From positions 40,762,023-40,826,022 of the forward strand of contig OW388296.1 of assembly GCA_936450465.1 (NCBI GenBank): 64,000 nucleotides of DNA. Direction: 5' to 3'. Made by a program: the position numbers and the translations under genes. Below the pieces are notes generated by a model, which was not told where the DNA came from, searched no databases, and worked only from the letters and a program-made list of their open reading frames with translations. Within the stretch, counting starts at the first letter, position 1. Each line of letters begins with the position of its first letter. The DNA is from Gibbula magus (lineage: Eukaryota > Mollusca > Gastropoda > Trochida > Trochidae). Below are positions 54,119 to 64,000 of the stretch, piece by piece.

Positions 54119-55165
54119 TCTACAAAACACAGGCGCTTGTATTGTCGAAAAACTAGCGATTCGAAAGCATATGCAGTCGACGATCCACACACCGTAGGAA
54201 CGTGTACGCCTGGAAATTGTTACTCAACGGAAGTGAACGAATTTCTCTGCGAGAGTCCAGTTTGTTTTTGTGCATTTGGTGTAGGAATTTGTTTGATAAA
54301 TTGGTTTCCAGGAACTTATGACAAAATATATCCCAGGCTGTAAAATAGTAGACATTAGTAAACTCAAAGTTGGTTTGAGAAATGAGAAGCTGAGCGGAAC
54401 TAGCTTAAAAGAGACAGTTTTATATATTTGCACACCAACGCGGTTGATATATTGTTTTAAAACAAACATACGATTTTTTCAAGTATATGTCCAAAAAGGC
54501 TGATACATATTTATCAAAACTAGAAAATTTTGTCAAAATCCAACGAATGGTTACTGAGATATTTACTTTCATTGACTGCTGGTATAATATCGTGGTGAAC
54601 ACGTTCCTAAAGAAAACACCTTTTGCTGTAATTCGTTCACCACCCCGTTTAATAACTCGGTTACTATGTTTTGACACCACGTGTGGTTCAGGGGTTCTAA
54701 TTTTGTTATTTGTCAATAATAAGTCTCAATATTTGGCATATATGTCCATATATGGATGTTTCACAACATTGTAAAAAGAGTATTTTTATGGATTTTCTGA
54801 AAGCAAGGTAATATCAAACACGTAAGTTCCACATGCGAAATTCGACTCCTAAATTGTGATGTAACAGTCGACTGAGGGCACATAATGACATTATCTTTCG
54901 TCTACGGCTTCACCGGTGTCTACCATTTTACAGCCTGAAATATCTTTTGTCGTAAGTACCTCAAAACCGATTTATCCAACAAAATCCTACACCAAATGCA
55001 CAAAACTAAACTGACCTCTCGCAGATAAATTCGTTCACTTCCGTTGAGTAACAATTTCCAGGCGTACACGTTCCTACGTTGTGATCCAGTCCCTTATACT
55101 TTTTTGACTTTTATGCTTTCTAATCGCTAGTTTTTCGACAATACAAGCCCCTGTGCTACACAGCA
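54119..55165. mobile_element. Large fold-back element with ~240-bp arms
   Basis: The left arm 54119-54354 and the right arm 54917-55165 are inverted. Shared blocks include TTGTATTGTCGAAAAACTAG, GTACGCCTGGAAATTGTTAC, TCAACGGAAGTGAACGAATT and GTGCATTTGGTGTAGGA. The spacer of about 560 bp has no recognisable gene. Arm divergence shows age. Class unknown. Confidence 0.7.
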
Positions 55166-57302
55166 ACCCTTACTAAGGTTAACCCTCAACTCTCATTCTT
55201 TAACATTACACTAATGTTACTACAGTGACTTACGATCACCTTAGTGCTTTGTGATAGGGGGCATTATAGACTTTAGACTACGATGGCAGACGACAAGAAC
55301 TTAGATTATGGGATATCTCGCGCAGATAACAAAACCGTACGGAAAATCAAGAACAGGCATGCAAGGGCGAGTCGGAATGGTCGTCGAACCGTGTTCGAAT
55401 GTAGGTATTGTTGTGTTCTATGTAGGCCTATATGCTGTATATGTAAGGTATTGAAGAAGAACATTCTCCATTCTGAAGGTTTATGTACGGCGATCCCCTA
55501 TCTACACCACAGAAGAGTTCGTAATGTTTTATCTGGGAAAAACAAAATTAAAAGTGGCATAACAGACTGGTTCTCCCGATAGAGCCATGTGAATGACTAA
55601 GATAAAAATTAATGGGCTGTATAATCATTAAGTTTATGTGATGATTGTTAATTGATTTGAAACCTAGGAGATATCGATGTCTAATTAGTTAAAAAGCAGA
55701 TCGACGATCCAGCCCCTTATACTATACAAAATAGTACAAGGGCTGGATGATGTAGATCGTCGACTTAATATGGTTTTTATTAGCAAGACTAACATTTAGT
55801 CTCAGAAATTTATTTGTTTTACCAGCAACATTTGACAAATAATTATACAAAATGGAGCCATAAAGAGCTGAGTAATCTAGACTTGCTATAAATTTCTAGA
55901 CTGGGTTGGTCGTCAATTGAATATTTTGCTCTAGGGTCTGGATGACGAACTATCTATTAGCTAGTCCCTGTGGTTACATTTAAACTGATAAAATCGATAG
56001 AATTGAAAGAAGAACCGCTTAAACTTACAATCGCTATTGTTAACCTCAATTTTATTAATTAAGTTAATTTCATTAATCAGATAGTTTTGTCAGAGGTTGA
56101 CGTCATCTCTTGAATCTGAAATTGATCACGAAATCCAAGCTGATTTTGAACCACAAGGAATTCGTTTTTTGGTGCAAAATATGCACTTGATCGTGTAACG
56201 CAAACACATTCTCATGCAATCAAGTAAACCAATTTAATCGTCCAAGTGGTTTTAGAAAATATCATCTAATATTTAGAATACACACACATCATTACGATGC
56301 ATTTTGTGACAACAATGCAATACATATTATGATGTGAAATTCATGAGCACACATCCCTTTCATGAAACTTCATAGCAGTTGCATAATTTACTAATGACTG
56401 AAGCTGTATGCTGTGTTTTTATCGCCGTACAATCATAAATCGTTTAAACTTATTCATGCTGAAGGCGGGTTGGCTCGCCCAACAAATGACCTCGGAGAAC
56501 GTTACGCAACAGTTATAATATGCTAACACTAACATGGATAATTACTTTTCATTGTTTATAAGTGAGGTTCATGGTTTATTTACGCCATGCCACACTGTTC
56601 ATTCATCAGCATGACAAACAAAGATACACCACCTGACCACGAGAAACATAAATATCAAAGCACATGTACGCCTCGATAGCGTATGACAACTCAACACAAC
56701 GACTGAGCAGACGTGAACTGAAGCCAGTTGCACAACCGAGGCAACGCTAAGCCTATAAACCTCAACTTTTACATGGCTGAACTAGAAAACAAAATAGACA
56801 GACTGGGAAGCTATTTCAAGCTCCCAGTGCTGTGTTCAAAACAAATCGAATCTAATTTGCATCGTATGGGTAAATATGAACTTACCGGCGTCTTCAAAAC
56901 GTTGTCTGTTTTTAAACTTGACGACCTCCCGGCTAACACAGCAAATAGGGGAAGTGTTATGAATAGCGTAACATGGGTAATACGTGAGGTGAAAGGTTAA
57001 ACTACAGAGCTCTGTAAAGGCCATAGGCTCTTCTCTGTTTCTGGTTACGTGCTTCGCTGATTATTAAGGACGAATCGATAATACGCCGCAAAAATACTGT
57101 TTGTGTTATATTTGGCTACTCCTTATACGTGGAAATTTCAACAGGCGATACGCCTGAATTCATGTCTTTCAGGAGCAGTTGTCATGGAAACGGTAACCGC
57201 TGCTAAGTGAGCTTTCTAATTTATAAAATCTTTCATTATAGATTCAAAATTATTATCATCGTCGTCAGCAGCATCATCATCATTGTCATATTCATTCATC
57301 GT
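55166..57302. other. Intergenic DNA with one hairpin, no gene supported
   Basis: A hairpin at about 55700-55765 pairs GATCGACGATCCAGCCCCTT with AAGGGCTGGATGATGTAGATC. Two open frames (55283-55582 and 56773-57000) begin with ATG but have no recognised homology. Confidence 0.4.
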
Positions 57303-57416
57303 CATATACCGTATTTCCTTTAATACAACCCGGGCTTCGAATAGGCCTACAGCCCGTGGGTATAGGGGTGTTAAACGAAATAGAACCGTGGGGTTGTATT
57401 CGAGAAATACGGCATA
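57303..57416. mobile_element. Short MITE, copy left of the mariner
   Basis: The left end ACCGTATTTCCTTTAATACA and right end TTGTATTCGAGAAATACGG are inverted. A related copy at 60213-60297 lies just right of the mariner, and 57478-57500 carries another diverged end. Confidence 0.5.
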
Positions 57417-57617
57417 CATTTTTTTGGCCTATCATTATTTAAAAGATCACCACAGTCACTACGTTACATAGGCTACACCGTATGTCCTGGAATACAACCT
57501 TGCATAGTGGATAAAGAACCCGGGAGTATGGGTAGCTGAGGTACATGTAAATAAAAACCCAGGTCTCGGATATACGAAGGGCGTTCAACAAGTGTTGCAA
57601 GCGGGGCATTGGTGTTT

Positions 57618-58950
57618 ACAATGAATGAATGGTTTATTCTCAAGAAGATCACAAAATGTGACATAGAGAAAATACAAATGTACAGTTTGAGTTACGGGAG
57701 CATACGTAGACAGGTTTTTACATAATTACATAATTTCAGTTGTAATGCTTTATGCTTACAAGACATTAGAGATATAAATTTGTCTAATGATGGGTTGTTA
57801 CAATAGTAGTGTGGAAGAAATGAATATCTAATGTTATTTAATGATGGACAGTACAACACGAGATGAGCCTCATCACCAACCGAGTTCTTGCAAAATGTAC
57901 ATAATCTTTCTTCTCTACCAACATTATACCATCTACCCGTTTCTATTGGAAGTCTGTGGTTACAAGTTCTGATTTTAGTTAGCCATATTCGAACATTTAA
58001 TGGGAAGTGTAATAAATAACTTTCAAGGTATGGAGATAACTTAAATACATTATAATATTGGCCTTTTGAAGATTTTGTTTTACATTCGACCCAGTGTTGC
58101 AAAAATTGGTCACATAAAATAGATTTAACGTTACCTTTAAGCCAATTTCTATTTACAAAATTTTGAGATAGCCACACATAATTTAAGCCAGTACATTCCA
58201 AAATTGTTTTAACAACATTGATAAGTGGTAAATATACATTTGGGTCATTATATTTCATTATATACATGATTCTATATAAAATACTCGACAATGTACCAGT
58301 TGATGTAATTAACTTGCACCAATATGAAATAATTCTGACCTTAATAAGCACATCAAGTGGGTACCTTCCCAGTTCCCCATATACCATGTAATCTGGGGTT
58401 GACTGTTTAACTTTTAAAATATATTTACAAAATTTTAAATGTACCCTTTCTAAAGTAATACTTTTCTCGAAGCCCCAAACTTCGGCTCCATATAACAATA
58501 TTGGTTGTACAAGGTTATCAAACAATTTAAGTTGACAATCAACTGGAATATCTAACAGGCGCAGTTTTCTAAAAACAGCGTACATTGCCCGTGATGCCTG
58601 CTCCACAATTCTCTTCTGGGCTTTAAAAAATCGACCAGTGCGAGTAAATAAAATACCGAGATATACATATTCAGAAACCTGTTCAATATTTTGCTGTTGT
58701 AGCGTGAAAATATGATTATTTTTAACCGACCTCTTGCCAAAAATTAAAATCTTTGTTTTTGAAACATTTACAGTTAATTTCCATCTCTTACAGTATTCAT
58801 CAAACAAAGTTAATGTTTTACTCAGCTCAGAGTGAGTCTCTGCGAACAGGACTATATCGTCTGCATAAAGTAACAGTAAAAGTTTAAGATAAATGCCAAG
58901 TTGGTGTGTAATATTACTATTGAGATTTTCGAGGCCATTAATACATAAAC
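57618..58950 (-). mobile_element. 5'-truncated non-LTR retrotransposon inserted in mariner
   Basis: A single open frame on the - strand runs from about 58948 to the stop at 57692. It starts mid-RT with the catalytic YADD (LLLLLYADDIVLF), continues through the thumb (KTKILIFG, YLGILFTRTGRF, QPILLYGAEVWGFE) and ends with a CTFC...H...C zinc-knuckle-like region. The tail GAATAAACCATTCATTCATT follows. The frame carries no stop codons or frameshifts, so the insertion is fairly recent. The clade is not assigned. Confidence 0.85.
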
Positions 58951-59073
58951 AGTGTCAGCTTATAGCAGGTGTTACTATAGTCAAAACATAACATTGACAC
59001 ATGTCAAAACAATTTCTAGACATAACAATTATTTAGATATAATAGCTGCGCTGACCTAGGGGTCTCCATAATC

Positions 59074-60128
59074 ATGGATTCTCTCAAACATGAACAACGC
59101 GCTGTGATCAAGTTCCTTACTAAAGAGGGATGCAAAGCTACAGAAATACATAATCGTATGTGTAATGTGATGGGTAAGGATGCTCCTAACTTTTCAACAG
59201 TTTGTCGCTGGTCTCTTCAGTTCAAGCGGGGCAGGGAGTCCTTAGACGATGACCCACGGTCAGGCAGGCCATCTGAAGTCACCGACCGGAAGTTATTGCC
59301 GCTATCGAAAGACGAATTTTAGCTGACCGCCGTGTTAAAGTTTCTGAACTGTCTTTGGAATTCCAGATATCAGTTGGAAGTGTTGAAAAAATAATTCATG
59401 ACCATCTTGGTATGTCCAAAGTATCTGCAAGATGGGTACCCAGAAACCTCACAGCACAAGATCGCCAGAAAAGAACCGAAAGTTGCATGGAGCTCCTGGA
59501 TCGGTTTAATGCGGATGAAGCCAGGTTTTTGTCTCGTCTGGTGACAGGTGACGAAACCTGGATCCACCACTGGGACCCGGAAACTAAACTGGAATCCAAG
59601 CAATGGAAGCACCCGAGTTCACCGCCTCCCCTGAAGTTTCGCACTCAACCATCAGCTGGCAAGGTTATGGCGACAATCTTTTGGGATGCAAAAGGCATAT
59701 TATTAATTGATTACTTGCCAACCAAAACTACAATGAATGGTCAATATTATGCCAACCTAATGCAAGAATTGCGAAAGACAATTCGACAGAAATGCCGTGG
59801 AATGTTGACACGTGGTGTTCTGATTTTGCAAGACAACGCTCCAGTCCACAAGTCAAGAGTTGCACAGGCCGCTATACGTGATTGTGGATTCGAACAGCTT
59901 AACCACCCACCCTACAGCCCAGACCTAGCCCCCAATGACTACTTCCTGTTCAGAAACCTGAAATCCGCCCTACGTGGAAGGCACTTCCGGGATGACGAAG
60001 ACGTCAAAGCTGCCACAGAGGCGTGGTTAGGGGGGCAAACGGAAGACTTCTACAAAAGCGGCATCAAAAGTCTTAAAGAGAAATGGAATAAGTGTATTGA
60101 GGTGAAGGGTAACTATATTGAAAAATAA
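59074..60128 (+). pseudogene. mariner transposase, one frameshift
   Basis: The N-terminal paired-like DNA-binding domain (FLTKEGCKATEIHNRM, FSTVCRWSLQFKRG, DDDPRSGRPSE) reads in one frame from ATG 59074. Near 59290-59293 the frame shifts, and the remainder reads to the stop at 60128. The catalytic triad is intact: VTGDETW, LQDNAPVHKS and HPPYSPDLAPND, with 34 residues between the second and third Asp (D,D34D). Apart from that single frameshift the transposase looks whole. Confidence 0.9.
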
Positions 60129-60212
60129 AAGTAAAAAATTGACTATGCGAGTTGGTTTTATATTGAAGTTGCAATACTTATTGAACGCCCCTCGTAACTT
60201 TTCCAGTCATAC

Positions 60213-60297
60213 CGTACTTCCACGAGTACAACCCGGAAGTAAGGGAGTGTTGAACGCATTAGAAGCCCGGGTTGTATTTGAGGAAATACGGTATGTT
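60213..60297. mobile_element. Short MITE, copy right of the mariner
   Basis: CCGTACTTCCACGAGTACAA and TTGTATTTGAGGAAATACGG are inverted. Same family as 57303-57416. Confidence 0.5.
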
Positions 60298-60527
60298 ACA
60301 ATTATATGTCACATTTGTAACTTCTACGCCATAGCCTATTCATTTAATTGAATTGATTGAAAACTGCTTTTGCACTCGATGATATGAAATGCAAACAACG
60401 ACAACAATATCCATTGATTCCACACAAGCTGTGCAGCTGCTCACTTTTCTCGTTGCAATATCACTACTAAGCAAATCGTCCCATGAGAACTACGTTCTTC
60501 AAACTCCGGAAAAGTACATGTAGTTTT

Positions 60528-60972
60528 GGAGTTAAGCTGGAATTCCATGTGTTCGTATTAGTGCGTGTCACGTGATGCGTGTTGCGTAAGTCGTGTGCGT
60601 ATTGGCAGTTTCCATATGTGCGTGACTAACGTATAGGGCCTACATATTGCAGCGTGATTATCCAATTTGACCAATGGACACGATATGGCTTTGTCGAATA
60701 ACAAGGGTCTTCAGAGAGAACTTGAGATTGAAGAAGATATTTTGCTAATTGTTTGATTTTTATATTGTTAAGAAAAAAGTAGATGTTGCTGGTTTTAAGG
60801 GCATCTTTATGATCCTTCCTTGAGGCATCATAAAGAGATGGATTTTCAAGTTCTCTAGAATTGAGTCAGGTATAAAGTTGCGGAAACTGCCAATACGCAT
60901 CACGACTAACGCAACACGCATCACGTGACACGCATAACGCACGAATACGAACACATGGAATTCCAGCTTAGT
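60528..60972. mobile_element. Fold-back element with ~88-bp arms
   Basis: The left arm 60528-60614 (AAGCTGGAATTCCATGTGTT ... CGTATTGGCAGTTTCC) is inverted at 60884-60972. The arms contain GTCACGTGATGCGTGTTGCG. The spacer holds a smaller hairpin (ATGATCCTTCCTTGAGGCAT). No coding region. Confidence 0.7.
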
Positions 60973-61911
60973 TTTACTCTTTGAAATGCAATAATGCACG
61001 TATATGTAAAATTGCGTCCATAATGTCAACCAATTTGCTGAAATTCGAAAAAAACACTTATTTTTTCGTAAACATTCGTATTTATGTTTGGAAAATGAAC
61101 ACCTGTTTTATCTTATGTTTGTTCTAAGTGGTATTGTTTTACACATGAAAAGATTGTTTAAATTCTGTTTGTAAATAATAGCCAAGCTAGGATTTGTCAT
61201 ATTAGTTTTTCAATATTTTACCTGAAATAAGCATGTAAAGGAGGAAACTAGCCATCAATTTTGAAGATATCATTTGTTCCAAACTGTTCTGTCACGTGAT
61301 CAAAAGGGGCTATTGGATTGGTTGATGATACAAAGGACACTTTGGATGTGAACAGTTTCATGAAATATCTGGAGTTAGAACCAAGAAAATACCAAATACC
61401 AAGAAAATACCAAGAAAACCCTTTTCTAAGCTATATACTGCCATGAAATCATTATTTAAACCATTAGAAGTACTCAGACACCCTAACTCAGTGTCGACCA
61501 AAAGTGGAGATAGAACATTCTCATGGGACGAAATGTTGAATTACAGAACGGCCTATATTCATCTACAAATGATCAACTTGCATTTTAATATATTTCTGAC
61601 ACAGTTTTAAAGTAAAAATGGAATGCTTGCAATCAAGCGGAGTTTATCCGAGGAGTCTCCACCAATCAACACTCAACCACTTCAAAGCCGCTTTTCACTA
61701 TGGCTTCTGCATTCCATAACCAATCGACTGTACATTTTCAATAAAGCCAATTGGCCTCCCTCGTTTTACCAATTTGTATTTAATACACCCTATCACTAGT
61801 TATGTTAGCCAATATAACATATTCCGCAAAACAGCATTTTTTCACAAAGGACTGATAATTAGCATACATGTATGATCAAATGATAATTTGGCTGAGATTT
61901 AGTAAATTGGT
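60973..61911. other. AT-rich DNA, no gene seen
   Basis: A short direct repeat of AATACCAAG(A/AA) lies at about 61385-61420. Nothing else recognised. Confidence 0.35.
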
Positions 61912-62112
61912 CAGCTGTTGACAGTCCGATTAAAATCGACGGTTTTCTGTGGAATAAAAATTGCAAAATAGTGCATCTACCGGGATACGAACTCGTATCA
62001 GTCGTAGGTTCCACGCCAAACCGTCCTTGTCCTGTTCGTAACCCGGTAGATATTATTTTGCAAATTTTATTCCTCGGAACAAGGTCGATTTTAATCAGAC
62101 TGTCAGCTGTTG
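61912..62112. repeat. Palindrome with a tRNA-like apex
   Basis: The arms 61912-61992 and 62035-62112 pair (GATTAAAATCGAC, GGAATAAAA, TTGCAAAATA, ATCTACCGGG). On the - strand, 62049-61977 is exactly 73 bases long, begins CTACCGG and ends CCGGTAG (seven perfect acceptor-like pairs), and contains GAGTTCGTATCCC, resembling a pol III B box. D and anticodon arms are poor, so it is not called a tRNA gene. Confidence 0.5.
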
Positions 62113-63274
62113 ATTAGTGAATTACGAGAAACATGCTCGACCAGACAATGTATAATGAATGTTTGGTACTTGCAGTATGTGAATCTTGAAAATCGGACAG
62201 GTAGGTTTTTTTTTCCGGACTGGTAATTTAACGATGAACGATACCGATGCGCTCGTATTACTAATTGTGCAGGAGACAATGTTTGCAGGGATATCCAAAC
62301 CGATATTGGATTCAATAGACATACACTGAACCGGAAATGAAACGTCACCATACAAAATACAAGATAATACAACCCACGCGACTGAAAATACATCATGTCT
62401 TCAGAAGCCAACTAAACTTCACTTTAAATTTCAAAAAAATATTTTTTCATATTTCTGAGAAATTCATGGTTTAAGAAATCGTCGTTTTGAATCTCCTTAA
62501 CTAGACAAGGAGGGTCAAAAAGTTTTTTTTTGTGCATGTTTTATGACGTCTAACGGTAAAAACGCGTTGACAAATTTAAGTCAAAGAAGCTAACTAATGT
62601 CGACAACATCTTTTGTTAATTTAATTTCTGCATGTTATGAATTTTTAAGTTAGATGCCAAACATTCTGGACAAATAACATTTTGGAAAAGCGATTTCAAC
62701 ACCCAAAGTGTACTTGAACAGACATAAAAATAAAAGTCATTCATCATTCGATGAGGTATACTTTCAAGAGGTTTCAAATATATATCATTTGACGTAATCA
62801 GTTATGACAAATATCCCCATAATCCACCGTCAATATCGTATTACCCTTTCTCACATTCTAAATACAAAAAACGTTTTATTCCACGCGATATTCTTTCAAA
62901 ATTAAGATGTGGTTATCTCCCTTTGGAAATAGAAATCGTCGTTTTTCACGCCCTCAAATCCCGTTAATCAACGAAGATGTATTCTTCTGGAAGTTGAAGA
63001 TGAGGTCAATTTCCTAATTTCCAATTTCCTAGTAAATTTATGAAATGTATGTTCTATCTGCTTTATGGTTGAAAGCATATGCTCTTGATCTTTTATTTGC
63101 CAATATGTCTTCAATAGATGAAGTTCTATTGCTCATGCAGTTTCCACAACTTTCCCCACCAATTGCTGCTATATAACGCGCTGTGTTTAGGCAAAGGAAG
63201 ATTAAATTGTTCATGTCCCCAAAAAACGTAAAAAAAACTATAAATCCATTATAAAATATATATGATGTGGGAGG

Positions 63275-63277
<3 letters not shown>
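62113..63277. other. AT-rich DNA, no gene seen
   Basis: Overlapping - strand frames at 62103-62411 show no recognisable motifs. Confidence 0.35.

Positions 63278-63345
<68 letters not shown>
63278..63345. repeat. (TA)n microsatellite
   Basis: About 34 perfect TA units. A shorter tract lies at about 63907-63926. Confidence 0.97.
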
Positions 63346-63348
<3 letters not shown>

Positions 63349-63360
63349 ACCCCATCTCAT

Positions 63361-63485
63361 ATATTTTATGTGTACCATAGTAAAGAGCTCTTGTTTTAAA
63401 GAGATATAGTTTACATCTGTCTTTGACTCCGTGTGGGTCTGCGCATGCCTAACAAGAGCTCTTTACTATGGTACACATAAAATAT
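63361..63485. repeat. Perfect 35-bp inverted repeat
   Basis: Arms 63361-63395 and 63451-63485 are exactly complementary (ATATTTTATGTGTACCATAG...) with a 55-base loop, just right of the TA microsatellite. MITE-like. The DNA from 63486 to 64000 shows nothing further except the TA tract. Confidence 0.8.
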
Positions 63486-64000
63486 AAGAGAAGGGTTTGA
63501 TTAAATATTTCCGTATTCGATGAGTTAATAATTTGGTCCCTCTGCATTGGCTCTCGACGTCGTCTCGTGCAGCTGGCCTCGGACCAATACGGATCGAGAA
63601 ACTTATATCGTTTAATAATATTTAACATTGTATAACAGACACTAAGGTTACTGTGTTGTAACTAATGTTACAATTAAAAATACATGCCGTTAAGAAAATG
63701 AACGGAAGCAACATTGTTATCTTGTGATTCGTGTTTGGTTATTTCAAGGTGTCGGTAATGAATCACAATATCCTCTACATCTGTAGAATTGCAAAACAAT
63801 TTATGTAAATATTTATGTTTGAGCTTTGAATTAAGACATAATCATCTTAATAAATAGATAGTCATCATGTGTCTGATCATGTCCCATATGTTAAACGTTA
63901 AACTGTATATATATATATATATATATGATACTGTGATAGTGATCGGAGATTACGGTTGATGGTAATATCCAAATGTATCGACACAAACAAATCATTAACA

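Larger units (their letters stand above)
57575..60194 (+). mobile_element. mariner element split by a nested LINE
   Basis: The left terminal repeat 57575-57600 (CGAAGGGCGTTCAACAAGTG...) matches the inverted right end 60171-60194 with few differences, and TA flanks both sides (57573-57574 and 60195-60196). Without the nested LINE the element would be about 1.3 kb, the normal mariner length. Confidence 0.85.

Noticed and set aside
55283..55582. 99-codon frame with a Cys-rich stretch (ECRYCCVLCRPICCICK)
   Set aside because: It starts with ATG but no family, splice context or upstream promoter was recognised; kept only as a possible small ORF.
56773..57000. Short ATG-initiated frame (MAELENKIDRLGSYFKLPV...)
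   Set aside because: Reads plausibly as protein but no homology or gene structure could be supported.
63038..63355. 105-codon frame on the - strand beginning with Tyr-Ile repeats
   Set aside because: Created by the TA microsatellite.
1..64000. CRISPR arrays, operons and bacterial promoters
   Set aside because: The window is animal DNA with introns; the tandem repeats lack CRISPR repeat-spacer structure.

Overview
This is an intron-bearing, AT-rich animal genome window, most likely from a mollusc and probably a vetigastropod such as an abalone. That placement is inference. It rests on metazoan gene content, exon/intron structure with GT-AG junctions, and tRNA-derived SINEs whose 3' ends run into a GGCGTTAAAC sequence and a (CACT)n tail, a repeat I associate with abalone DNA. 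No search was run.

Three host protein genes can be supported. (1) An adiponectin receptor (AdipoR/PAQR family) lies on the + strand in six coding exons between 7650 and 19791. The spliced frame is 389 codons and keeps the zinc-binding His/Asp residues. (2) A single-exon secreted protein with three von Willebrand factor A domains and a Thr/Glu/Pro-rich linker lies on the - strand at 27592-29853, with a TATA box just upstream. (3) A TMEM229-like membrane protein lies on the - strand at 52382-52990. No rRNA, convincing functional tRNA gene or CRISPR array was seen.

Most of the rest is mobile DNA. The largest item is a nearly whole DIRS-type tyrosine-recombinase retrotransposon (about 37994-45089). 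It has inverted terminal repeats, an internal complementary region, gag, RT/RNase H and tyrosine recombinase, and a 5' leader of hairpin-bearing tandem repeats. Its gag and recombinase lie in one reading frame separated by a single TGA, while RT/RNase H is in another frame and carries an in-frame TAG. A mariner element (57575-60194) is split by a nested 5'-truncated LINE and has a transposase frameshift. There is also a second, more decayed mariner, an L2/CR1-like LINE 3' end, several SINEs, hAT-like elements with 8-bp target duplications, two copies of a Mutator-like element with 9-bp duplications, piggyBac-like elements flanked by TTAA, and many fold-back repeats.

Layout: 1-2940 old transposon debris; 2941-5740 a decayed ~170-bp tandem array whose units carry an abutting splice-acceptor/splice-donor core; 7560-19791 the AdipoR gene with heavily invaded introns; 19792-27280 its downstream region and small elements; 27592-29900 the VWA gene; 29900-37990 transposons and a 146-bp tandem array; 37994-45089 the DIRS element; 45090-51990 repeats and gene-free DNA; 52000-52990 the TMEM229-like gene; 53000-64000 fold-back elements, the nested mariner/LINE and AT-rich DNA. 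The three host genes share no evident pathway. The most unusual structures are the DIRS element's frame arrangement and leader hairpins, and the repeated acceptor/donor array upstream of AdipoR.
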